This document shows, one piece after another, positions 17,054 through 24,755 of a DNA stretch of 64,000 nucleotides. Made by a program: the position numbers and the translations under genes. Position 1 is the stretch's first letter. The number at the start of each line of letters is the position of its first letter. The stretch comes from Pseudomonadota bacterium (GTDB lineage: Bacteria > Myxococcota_A > UBA796 > SXON01), in assembly GCA_030684355.1 (NCBI GenBank), contig JAUXTN010000189.1:41735-105734 (forward strand). Direction: 5' to 3'. Under the pieces are notes generated by a model. It did no database searches. It saw only the letters and a list, made by a program, of their open reading frames with translations, and was not told the origin of the DNA.

Positions 17054-18508
17054 CTACCGCGCCTCGATCAGCTCCAGCCGGATCCGACCCATCAGCGCCA
17101 TGATCTGCACCTGCTTGTCGAGGTCCCCGGTGACCACCTTCAGGTGCGTGGCGTCCGCGGGGAACTGGCCGAAGGTGGGGTCCACCGGGACCCAGCCGGT
17201 CGGGCCGCCAAGCTCGACTTCCGGCCACGCGTGGTAGTAGAACGCGTTCCCCAGGCGGTCGCTGTAGACGAGGCCGGCGGCGATGCGGGCGGGGATGCCG
17301 GCGGCGCGGGCGAGCGACACGAACAGCGCGGTGTGCTCGTTGCAGTCGCCGCGGCCGCTACGGAGCACGGTGAGCCCGTCGGGAACGCCGATGGTGGGCA
17401 CCTTCTGGAGGTAGTCGAACACGAAGTCGTGGATGCGACGCGCGGCCACGAGGCGGTCCGGGGCGTCGCCCACGATCTCCCGCGCCCGGGCCACGATCTC
17501 GGGGTGGGTCGAGGGGATGGAGAGGGTGGGGGAGAGCTCGGGGCTCGACTCCGGCACCGCGAGCGGCAGGTGGCCGAGCTCCTGGAGGAGCGGCACGGAG
17601 ATCGTCACGAGGTCCCCCACGCGCGTCTGCAGCGGCGGCTCGGACGGGATGCGCTCCGGCTCGACCCCCGCGATGCGCAGCCCGACGACCTTCGTGTCGC
17701 GGGCGTTCTTGAGCGTCCCCTTCAGCTCGGCCGCGGAGAGGGCGACGAGGTCCGGGGGCTCGCCCCCGTCGATCGCCATCGCCTCGTCCCGGGTCATGCG
17801 CTCCGTGCGCAGGCCCATCGCGGACTCCTCCCGCAAGGTGTCGCCCGCGGCGTCGACGAGGCGCCGGGCCTCCACCCCGCCGAACTGGGTCTTCACCCAG
17901 TAGCCGCTCTCGCCGTTGGCGAGGAGCTCGGTGGACTCCACGGTGAGCGTCGCGTCGGCGTTGGTCATCGTGATGGGGTCGAAGTAGGGCACCTGGAAGC
18001 GCATCCCCGGCACCAGGGTGCGCCCGCGGAACTGCGCCGCCAGCGTGATGGAGAGCACCGGCGGCTCGCGCACGGGCACGTCGATCGTGCGCACCTCTCC
18101 GTCCTGCGCGATCTCCACGTGGATGCTGCCATCGCGCACGTCGCCGCGGCCGGTCAGCTTCGTCGGCGCGGAGAGCAGGAAGTCGAAGGTGCGCAGCTTG
18201 CCGTCGGGCCCGGTGATGGCGGTGCCGGCGGTGGCGATCTGCTGGGAGGTGCCCAGCGCCGCGATCCGGAACGCCGACTGCCCCGAGTACACCCGGCCCC
18301 CGTCGGCGGTCGCGGCTTCGCGCGTGACGGCGTAGCCGACATGGGCATCCTGCACGAAGATCCCCTGCCAACGCTCTTCCGTGGGCCCCACCGAGAGCGC
18401 CGCGGCGTCGATCGGCGGGAGGGGCGGCTCGGCGTCGAACAGCGCGAGCGCGGCCACGGCGAGGAAGCTCGCCACGAAGAGGGCCTCGAGGACGACGAGC
18501 GCACGCAC
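17054..18508 (-). CDS. Membrane-anchored transglutaminase-like protein
   Basis: The 484-residue product begins with one N-terminal transmembrane segment (ALFVASFLAVAALALF). A long periplasmic beta-rich region follows, then a C-terminal transglutaminase-like domain. The Cys-His-Asp triad is visible: GDCNEHTALFV (Cys), FYYHAWPEV (His) and VPVDPTFGQ (Asp). Such bacterial domains act as peptidases or amidases more often than as cross-linkers. Domain order and length match periplasmic transglutaminase proteins of myxobacteria. It is divergent from the CotH-like gene; 59 nt separate the chosen starts. Substrate unknown. Confidence 0.85.
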   Translation of the reverse strand: MRALVVLEALFVASFLAVAALALFDAEPPLPPIDAAALSVGPTEERWQGIFVQDAHVGYAVTREAATADGGRVYSGQSAFRIAALGTSQQIATAGTAITGPDGKLRTFDFLLSAPTKLTGRGDVRDGSIHVEIAQDGEVRTIDVPVREPPVLSITLAAQFRGRTLVPGMRFQVPYFDPITMTNADATLTVESTELLANGESGYWVKTQFGGVEARRLVDAAGDTLREESAMGLRTERMTRDEAMAIDGGEPPDLVALSAAELKGTLKNARDTKVVGLRIAGVEPERIPSEPPLQTRVGDLVTISVPLLQELGHLPLAVPESSPELSPTLSIPSTHPEIVARAREIVGDAPDRLVAARRIHDFVFDYLQKVPTIGVPDGLTVLRSGRGDCNEHTALFVSLARAAGIPARIAAGLVYSDRLGNAFYYHAWPEVELGGPTGWVPVDPTFGQFPADATHLKVVTGDLDKQVQIMALMGRIRLELIEAR

Positions 18509-18567
18509 GGGTCCTCGATAACGCGGGGTATGATGCCTTCGTGCATTTTTGCACGCGAGGCGATGTC

Positions 18568-19821
18568 ATGACGGGTGCGGCGCTGTGGTTCTGGGTGGCC
18601 TGTGCGGGCCCCGGCGGGGACGACTCGGGGCAGGGCGGAGATTCCTCCGACGGGACCGAGACCGGCATCGATGTCGTCGACGACACCGGTGTCCCTCCCG
18701 ATGACACCGGGGGCACCGACACCGACACCGGCGAGGTCGACACCGGCCCCGACGACGACCTGGTGTACGCGGCGTTCTTCGACGCGGCGGAGGTCCAGCG
18801 GATCGACCTGGAGATCTCCGAGGAGGGCCTCGCCGCGCTCCGGGCGGACCCCGACACCTACGTCGAGGGCGTCTTCCTGCACGACGGGTACCGCCTCGAG
18901 GGCGTGGGCGTGAAGCTCAAGGGCGGCAACTCCACCTTCGAGGACATCGACGGCAAGCCCTCCTTGAAGGTGCGCCTCGACGCGTTCGACGACGACCAGG
19001 ACTACGGCGGGCTGTCGCGGGTGAACCTCCACAACATGAAGGCGGACCCCTCCCAGGCGCGCGAGGTCGTGGCGTCCGCGGTGTGGACCGCCGCGGGGCT
19101 CCCGGCACCCCTCGCGAACTACGCCGAAGTGTACGTCAACGGCGTGCTCTACGGGCTCTACGCCAACGTCGAGGAGCTCGACGAGTCCTTCGTGGAGCGC
19201 CGCTGGGCGGACCCCGAGGGGGACCTCTGGGAGGCCAACAACGACGCCGACCTGACCCCCGGGGGCATCCTCAACTACTCCTCGAGCGCCGGCGAGGGCG
19301 ACCTCGACGCCCTCGACGCCGCGCGCCGCGAGATCCAGACGGGCGACGGCCCGTTCTACGACGTCGCGAACGGCGTCCTCGACATGCCCCAGTTCCTCGA
19401 CTTCTGGGCGTGGCAGATCGTGCTCGGCAACGAGGACGGCTATCCCTACGACCTCGACGACCACTCGCTCTACGCGAACCCGGAGGACAGCGGCCGGCTC
19501 GCGTACGTACCGTGGGCCCTCGACGAGACGTGGGACGACGGCTTCGATTGGGAGTCCGTCACGGGCACGGTCGCCGTGCACTGCGCCTACGACGATGCCT
19601 GCCTCGTGACCCTGAAGGAGCACGTGGTGGCCGCGCTCACGACGTACGAGGGGCTCGACGTGAACGCGCGGACACAGGCCGCCATCGACCTCACGGTGAG
19701 CGCCGTGCAGGCCGACACCCGGCGCACCCTCCCGCTCTCGGACGTGCTCGCCGCCCGCGCGGCCCTGCTCTCCGACGTGACGGCGCGCGCGAACGTCGTG
19801 CGCGGGCAGATGGGGCTGTAG
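18568..19821 (+). CDS. CotH-kinase-family lipoprotein with Asp/Thr-rich linker
   Basis: CotH proteins are atypical kinases; spore-coat CotH phosphorylates other coat proteins. The 417-residue product has a short lipoprotein-like signal (WFWVACAG), an acidic linker (TDTDTGEVDTG) and a CotH-type domain. Supporting motifs are GVGVKLKGG, KPSLKVRLDAF, GLSRVNLHNMKAD, YAEVYVNGVLYGLYANVEELDE and NEDGYPYDLDDHSLYANP; the last region fits the metal-binding Asp of the family. ATG 18568 was preferred to GTG 18541, which lies on a CGTGCA-TTTT-TGCACG hairpin. It is likely surface-exposed or periplasmic. Myxobacteria-like genomes carry several such Asp-rich CotH lipoproteins; the target here is unknown. Confidence 0.85.
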   Translation: MTGAALWFWVACAGPGGDDSGQGGDSSDGTETGIDVVDDTGVPPDDTGGTDTDTGEVDTGPDDDLVYAAFFDAAEVQRIDLEISEEGLAALRADPDTYVEGVFLHDGYRLEGVGVKLKGGNSTFEDIDGKPSLKVRLDAFDDDQDYGGLSRVNLHNMKADPSQAREVVASAVWTAAGLPAPLANYAEVYVNGVLYGLYANVEELDESFVERRWADPEGDLWEANNDADLTPGGILNYSSSAGEGDLDALDAARREIQTGDGPFYDVANGVLDMPQFLDFWAWQIVLGNEDGYPYDLDDHSLYANPEDSGRLAYVPWALDETWDDGFDWESVTGTVAVHCAYDDACLVTLKEHVVAALTTYEGLDVNARTQAAIDLTVSAVQADTRRTLPLSDVLAARAALLSDVTARANVVRGQMGL

Positions 19822-19879
19822 GGCGGCTCCGGTCGCCTCGCTGGCCCGGGTTGGCCCGAAGGCCGAGCCCGCCGCCGCC

Positions 19880-20728
19880 TTAGTGGAGCACGGTCCCGAT
19901 GCGATCGGTGCGGATGTCGCCCATCGGGAGCGTGCCCGTGCAACTGTCGAACGACAGCCAGACGAACATCGCCTTGCCCTTGATGTTGTCGCGGGGCACG
20001 AACCCCCACACCCGGCTGTCCGCGGAGTTGTCGCGGTTGTCGCCCATCATGAAGTACTGGCCGTCCGGCACGGTCTTCGGGCCCCAGTCCGCCATGCGCT
20101 GCGCGTAGGTCGTGCTCTGGAGCACGGGGTGCGAATGGCCGTCGAGGACCTCCTCGAACATGCGCATGTCGTCGGCGCGGCAGAACTGGTCGGTGTAGCT
20201 GTACCCCTGCTGGAAGGTGCGGGTCTGCTCCAGGCCGTTGACGTAGACGACGTCATCCCGCACCTCCACGGTGTCCCCGGGGAGCCCTACGACGCGCTTG
20301 ATGTAGTCGGTGTCGCAGGGGCCGGGCCCGGGCAGCAGGTCGAAGGTCGCCCACTGGGGGAAGCGCTTGACGTGGCACCACGGATCGGGGTTCTGCGTCG
20401 GCGGGTGGATGAACACGACGATGTCGCTGCGCTCGGGCTCGCCGCGCGGGACGATCTCGATGTTCGTGAACGGCACCCGCACGCCGTAGGCGAGCTTGGA
20501 GACGAGGATGAAGTCCCCGATCGCGAGGGTCGGCACCATCGAGCCGGACGGGATCTGGAAGGGCTCGACGAGGATGGACCGGATGACGAGCACGATGAGG
20601 ATCGCGGGACCCCAGGACTGCACGAGATCGACGAACCAGTCCACCACGCGCCGCCAGATCGGGCGCGTGTCGGGGAGCTGATCCTTCGGGAGGTCCTTGC
20701 GGAGGTCGATATCGAGGCCGTCTGCCAC
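19880..20728 (-). CDS. lepB: Signal peptidase I
   Basis: Signal peptidase I removes signal peptides from exported proteins at the outer face of the inner membrane. The 282-residue product has one N-terminal transmembrane segment (AILIVLVIRSILV), the Ser nucleophile in IPSGSMVPTL (about residues 60-69), the general-base Lys in DYIKRVVGLPGD, and the family box GDNRDNSADSRVWG. A large insert with Cys (WCHVKR, GPCDTD, FCRADD) lies between boxes. The start is GTG 20728. It is convergent with the CotH-like gene and divergent from the NUDIX gene. The window is rich in lipoproteins and exported proteins, but those with a lipobox use LspA, not this enzyme. Confidence 0.94.
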   Translation of the reverse strand: MADGLDIDLRKDLPKDQLPDTRPIWRRVVDWFVDLVQSWGPAILIVLVIRSILVEPFQIPSGSMVPTLAIGDFILVSKLAYGVRVPFTNIEIVPRGEPERSDIVVFIHPPTQNPDPWCHVKRFPQWATFDLLPGPGPCDTDYIKRVVGLPGDTVEVRDDVVYVNGLEQTRTFQQGYSYTDQFCRADDMRMFEEVLDGHSHPVLQSTTYAQRMADWGPKTVPDGQYFMMGDNRDNSADSRVWGFVPRDNIKGKAMFVWLSFDSCTGTLPMGDIRTDRIGTVLH

Positions 20729-20823
20729 CAGCGTCCTTTCGCGGAGCCCTCCGCGGACCGGGACCGCGGCGAACGATGCCCGCGGGCCCGGCTACCTAGC
20801 ATGGATCACGCTACGTCGTCAGG

Positions 20824-21384
20824 GTGTCGCGCCTCTTACGCCTGAACCTGCCCCCCGCCCTGCCGGACCCCGAGCCTCTCCGAACCCGCTCTGCGGTGGC
20901 GGTCGTGGTGGGCCCGGAGGACGACCTCCTCTTCATCCGGCGCGCCGAGCGCATCGGGGACCCCTGGAGCGGAGACATGGCGTTCCCCGGGGGTCGCGAG
21001 GAGCCGGCGGACGGCCATCCCCGTGCCACGGCCGAGCGGGAGACCTTCGAGGAGGTCGGGCTCGATCTCTCCGGCGCGACCTTCCTCGGCGCGCTCTCGC
21101 CGATGGTCTCGCCGCTGCGCATCCCCTCGAAGGGCTTCGGCATCCACCCCTTCGTCTTCCGGGTGGACACCTGGCCCGCGTTCACCATGAGCGAGGAGGT
21201 CGCGTCCGTCCATCGCCTGGCCCTGGCGCGGATCCTGGCGGGGGAAGGGCGCGAGGAGTTCACCTACCGGGGGCACGGCATCGAGCGCGTGCTCCCCTGC
21301 ATGCGGCTCGACGGGACGTTCATCTGGGGCCTCACGCTCCGCGTCGTGGATGACCTCGTGGAGCGGTTACGGGCGCTGCCCTGA
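20824..21384 (+). CDS. NUDIX hydrolase (NudL/CoA-pyrophosphatase-like)
   Basis: The 186-residue product carries a NUDIX box: FPGGREEPADGHPRATAERE continuing into TFEEVGLDL. The extended upstream segment WSGDMAFPGG matches the CoA-diphosphatase (NudL/YeaB) subgroup, which cleaves CoA to phosphopantetheine and 3',5'-ADP. The start is GTG 20824. It is the first gene of a plus-strand run (unknown protein, MlaD, ABC permease, TPR, LolB-like) with small gaps, so it may share a transcript with a lipid-transport operon. Substrate assignment is inferred from the subgroup motif. Confidence 0.85.
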   Translation: MSRLLRLNLPPALPDPEPLRTRSAVAVVVGPEDDLLFIRRAERIGDPWSGDMAFPGGREEPADGHPRATAERETFEEVGLDLSGATFLGALSPMVSPLRIPSKGFGIHPFVFRVDTWPAFTMSEEVASVHRLALARILAGEGREEFTYRGHGIERVLPCMRLDGTFIWGLTLRVVDDLVERLRALP

Positions 21385-21406
21385 ACGTCGCCACGCAGAG
21401 GGATCC

Positions 21407-21928
21407 GTGCTCTGGCTCATCGCACCCTTCGTCCACACCCGCCCCCACCCGCCGCCAGCCGCGAAGTGGGAGGTCGCGTTCGTCCGCAAGGAGGACATGA
21501 CGCCAGCGGGGATCTGGTGCGCGTGGGAGGCCGAGTCGCTCTACTTCGACGGCAAGCCGGTGTGGGCCGCGGAGGTCCCGGAAGGCGAGCAGTGGTGTGG
21601 CGCTCCGTTCGAGTTCGCGCGGATGGTCGACATCCTCGGGGAGGACGGGCCGTACCTCTCCGTGCGCCTCACCGAGTGGGGATGCTGTCCCGACCACGAG
21701 GTGGTCACGCGCTGCGTCACGTATGACCTGGCGACCCACGCGCCGACCACGCTGGAGGCCTACGACCCCCGCTGGTACACGTGGCGGGCGAAGAAATTGC
21801 AGCGGATGCTCGACCGGAAGGACGGCGGCGGGTGGTCCGTGGATCCGACGGCGTTCGTGGTGGATGGCGGCCACGTCCGCGTCTGCGCGACGCGCGGCGA
21901 CGAGGCGATCGAGATCCCGCTCCGCTGA
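21407..21928 (+). CDS. Conserved-looking hypothetical protein
   Basis: This 173-residue product is not recognised. GTG 21407 was chosen because AGAGGG lies 6 nt upstream and the preceding 19 codons overlap the NUDIX gene. It is Trp/Tyr-rich and mostly beta-like (WEVAFVRKED, GIWCAWEAESLYFDG, YLSVRLTEWGCCPDHE, FVVDGGHVRVCATRGDEAIEIPL), with no signal peptide or membrane segment. It reads like a small soluble cytoplasmic protein. It sits between the NUDIX gene and mlaD. Confidence 0.6.
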   Translation: MLWLIAPFVHTRPHPPPAAKWEVAFVRKEDMTPAGIWCAWEAESLYFDGKPVWAAEVPEGEQWCGAPFEFARMVDILGEDGPYLSVRLTEWGCCPDHEVVTRCVTYDLATHAPTTLEAYDPRWYTWRAKKLQRMLDRKDGGGWSVDPTAFVVDGGHVRVCATRGDEAIEIPLR

Positions 21929-21960
21929 CCGCGCCCCGGAACCCGGGCTATGTTGCCGCC

Positions 21961-23073
21961 GTGGAACGCAACCTCACCCAGGAAATCAAGGTCGGCCTGT
22001 TCGTCCTTGTCTTCCTTGCCCTCATCGCCGCCGCGTCCTTCATCCTCGGCGGGGGCGAAGACATCTTCGCGAAGAACTACCTGCTCCACACGAGCTACCA
22101 GGACGTGAAGGGCATGAAGGTGGGGGCCGTGGTGCGCCTTGCCGGCATGGACGTAGGGGAGGTCTCCCGCGTCGAATTCTCGAAGGACGAGCAGGTCAAG
22201 GAGATCGAGGTCGACCTCCGGATCCGGGACGAGTACCAGCCCCGCATCCGCGAGGACTCGGTCGCCACGATCCAGCAGATCGGCGTCCTCGGGGACATGT
22301 ACGTGAGCATCACCGTCGGCTCGGCCGACAAGATCGCGCTGGCGGATGACGCCCACATCAAGGGCGTGGCGGCGCTCGACATGCTCTCCTACGCCGACAA
22401 GGCGACCGAGATCGTCGCGAACGCGTCGAGCATCTCGAAGAAGGTCGACTTGATGCTCGGCAGTGACGAGGCCGCGAGCCGCGCCGAGATCGCCAAGAGC
22501 ATCGAGAACATCGGCCTCCTCCTCGCGGACGCGAAGGAAGGCAAGGGCATCATCCACACGCTCGTGTACGACAAGGCGGCGGCGGCGAAGGTCACCTCGA
22601 TCCTCGCCAATGTGGACGGCATCACCGCGGACGTGAAGGACATCACCCGGCAGGTCAAGACGGGGGACGGCCTCGTCACCTCCTTGCTCTACGGCAAGAA
22701 CGGCGACGTGCTGACCACCCGCATCTCGGATGCCGTGGCCGCGGTCGAGGGCCTCATCGGAGACGTGCGCACGAAGGACTCCATGGCGCACTCGCTCCTC
22801 TACGATCCGGAGGGTGCGCGGATCGTGAAGGAGCTCCAGGGCGCGGCGGTGTCGCTCCGCGGCATCACGGACGCCGTGAACGCCGGCGAGGGCACGGCCG
22901 GCCTGCTCGTGCGGGATCCCCAGCTCTACGAGGATCTGCGCGTCCTCCTCGGCGGCGCACAGCGGAACGCGCTCCTCCGCGCGTACATCCGCGCCACGGT
23001 CGAGCGCGGTCGGGACGAGAACGGCGCGGCCTGGAAGGCCCCCTCGGACGATCCCAGCCGAGGCGGCCGCTAA
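21961..23073 (+). CDS. mlaD: MlaD-like MCE-domain lipid-binding protein
   Basis: MlaD proteins form hexameric rings that bind phospholipid on the periplasmic side of the MlaFE transporter. The 370-residue product has a single N-terminal membrane anchor (VGLFVLVFLALIAAASFIL, about 11-29) and an MCE domain (about 35-120; VKGMKVGAVVRLAGMDVGEV, IQQIGVLGDMYVSI). A long helical C-terminal region follows, with repeated Ile/Leu heptads and phrases such as GKGIIHTLVYD, GDGLVTSLLYG and DSMAHSLLYDPEG. Those repeats resemble the hydrophobic tunnels of long MCE proteins. GTG 21961 gives the expected N-terminus. It lies far from mlaF/mlaE (13.4-14.9 kb, opposite strand). Confidence 0.9.
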   Translation: MERNLTQEIKVGLFVLVFLALIAAASFILGGGEDIFAKNYLLHTSYQDVKGMKVGAVVRLAGMDVGEVSRVEFSKDEQVKEIEVDLRIRDEYQPRIREDSVATIQQIGVLGDMYVSITVGSADKIALADDAHIKGVAALDMLSYADKATEIVANASSISKKVDLMLGSDEAASRAEIAKSIENIGLLLADAKEGKGIIHTLVYDKAAAAKVTSILANVDGITADVKDITRQVKTGDGLVTSLLYGKNGDVLTTRISDAVAAVEGLIGDVRTKDSMAHSLLYDPEGARIVKELQGAAVSLRGITDAVNAGEGTAGLLVRDPQLYEDLRVLLGGAQRNALLRAYIRATVERGRDENGAAWKAPSDDPSRGGR

Positions 23074-23096
23074 TGCTCGGCATGGGCGCCCGCTAG

Positions 23097-24755
23097 GTGT
23101 CCGCCCTCGCGACGCTCCTGTCGCCTCGCTTCCTCGGCGCGCGCAACACGCTGGCCAGGAGCGAGCGGCGAGGGTTGTACGCGGGGCTCGCGCTCGGCGG
23201 CTTCCTGTTCTGGCTCGGCCTGTTCGCGCTCATGTACTACATGGTCGGGCAGTTCTGGGTCATCGAGGGCTTCGGACCGTTCCTGGCGCGGAAGCTCCTG
23301 GAGATGTTCCTCGCGAGCCTTTTTGTCCTGCTGACGTTCTCGAACGTCATCGCCGCGCTCTCGACCTACTACCTGTCGGACGACCTCGGGCTCATCATGG
23401 GCCTCCCCGTCAGCCGGACCACGTTCCACTACGGCCGTTTTCTTGACACGCTCGTCCAGTCGAGCTGGATGATGGCGATCTTCGGCCTGCCGTTGTTCCT
23501 CGCGTACGGGCTCCGGATGGACGCGGGGCCGACCTACTACTTCGCGCTCCTGGTCGCGATCCCCTCGCTCCTGGTGATGGCGACGAGCTTCGGCGTCGTG
23601 ACCGCGACCTTGATGGTGAACCGCTACTCGGCGCAGCGCACGCGGGACGCCATGGTGTCGCTCGCGCTGATGCTGATCGCCGGGCTCTTCGTGCAGATGC
23701 GGGCGCTGCGGCCCGAGCGGCTCGTCAACGCGCAGGAGTTCGAGTCGCTCGCGGCCTACCTCTCCGAGCTCCAGCTCCCCGCGCCGACGCTGTTCCCGCC
23801 CCGCTGGGCCAGCGAGGTCCTCGCCGCGACCCTGCTCTACAGCCCGTTCCCCTGGATCGAGGCCGCGCTCCTCGTGACCGGCGCCCTCGCGAGCGCCGGG
23901 ATCGCCCGGTGGACCGTCGCGTGGGGCTTCGACACGGGCTGGTCGCTGTCGCAAGAGGCCCGGGCGGCGCGCTTCTACCGGTCGTCCGGGTTCGACTGGA
24001 TGGTGCGCGTGCTCCCGCCGTCGTGGCGGGCCATGGCCGGGAAGGAGTTCCGGATCTTCGCCCGCGATCCCTCGCAGTGGTCCCAGGTGTTCCTGCTGAC
24101 CGGGGTGTGCGCCATCTACCTCGTCAGTATCCACTCCCTGCCCATCAGCTCCTTTCAGGGCGCCGTGCTCCGCGCGATGAAGCAGGCGGTCGCGTTCCTG
24201 AACCTGGGGATGGGCGGGTTCGTGATGGCGGCGATCGCCGCGCGGTTCCAGTTCACGGCGGTGAGCCGCGAGGGGCGCGCCTGGTGGGTGCTCCGCGGGG
24301 CTCCGATCGAGCCCGCGGTGATGCTCCGCGCGAAGGGCGTGCTCGGCATCATCCCGATGACCGTCGTGGGCATGGTGGTGGTCGTCGGGAGCGGCCTCCT
24401 CCTGGAGGCGCCCGCGGGGCTCCTCGCGCTCGAGGCCGCGACCACCGTGGCGCTCGCCTACGGGATCTCCGGGCTCGCCATCGCGATGGGCGCCCTGTGG
24501 CCGGACTTCCGAGCGGACACCGCGGCCCGGGCGGCTTCGAGCCCCGCGGCCGTCCTCTTCATGGTCGTGGCGCTGGTGCTCGTGTTTGTCGTGCTTACGC
24601 TCCTCGCGGCGGGCGTGTGGCTGTACTTGCGGGCCGGCGGCCAGTCCTGGCCCTGGGCAATCCTGCCGGTGGGGATGGCGTTCGCGGTGTGCATCCTGGC
24701 GGGCCGCTGGCCGATCGGTCGAGCGGCGGAGATCCTATGGGCGCGTGGGTTGTAG
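23097..24755 (+). CDS. Large ABC transporter permease
   Basis: The 552-residue product is an integral membrane protein with about 10-12 hydrophobic segments. Two homologous-looking halves are joined by a cytoplasmic region (SQEARAARFYRSSGFDWM, KEFRIFARDPSQW). KEFRxxxRDP is typical of ABC-2 type and related ABC exporter permeases, where a Lys-Glu coupling helix meets the ATPase. GTG 23097 follows mlaD by 23 nt and the stop overlaps the TPR gene. No ATPase lies in this operon; the ABC-2 type ATPase at 15449-16162 is the obvious partner, by inference. The transported substrate is unknown; the MlaD context suggests lipid or envelope material. Confidence 0.82.
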   Translation: MSALATLLSPRFLGARNTLARSERRGLYAGLALGGFLFWLGLFALMYYMVGQFWVIEGFGPFLARKLLEMFLASLFVLLTFSNVIAALSTYYLSDDLGLIMGLPVSRTTFHYGRFLDTLVQSSWMMAIFGLPLFLAYGLRMDAGPTYYFALLVAIPSLLVMATSFGVVTATLMVNRYSAQRTRDAMVSLALMLIAGLFVQMRALRPERLVNAQEFESLAAYLSELQLPAPTLFPPRWASEVLAATLLYSPFPWIEAALLVTGALASAGIARWTVAWGFDTGWSLSQEARAARFYRSSGFDWMVRVLPPSWRAMAGKEFRIFARDPSQWSQVFLLTGVCAIYLVSIHSLPISSFQGAVLRAMKQAVAFLNLGMGGFVMAAIAARFQFTAVSREGRAWWVLRGAPIEPAVMLRAKGVLGIIPMTVVGMVVVVGSGLLLEAPAGLLALEAATTVALAYGISGLAIAMGALWPDFRADTAARAASSPAAVLFMVVALVLVFVVLTLLAAGVWLYLRAGGQSWPWAILPVGMAFAVCILAGRWPIGRAAEILWARGL

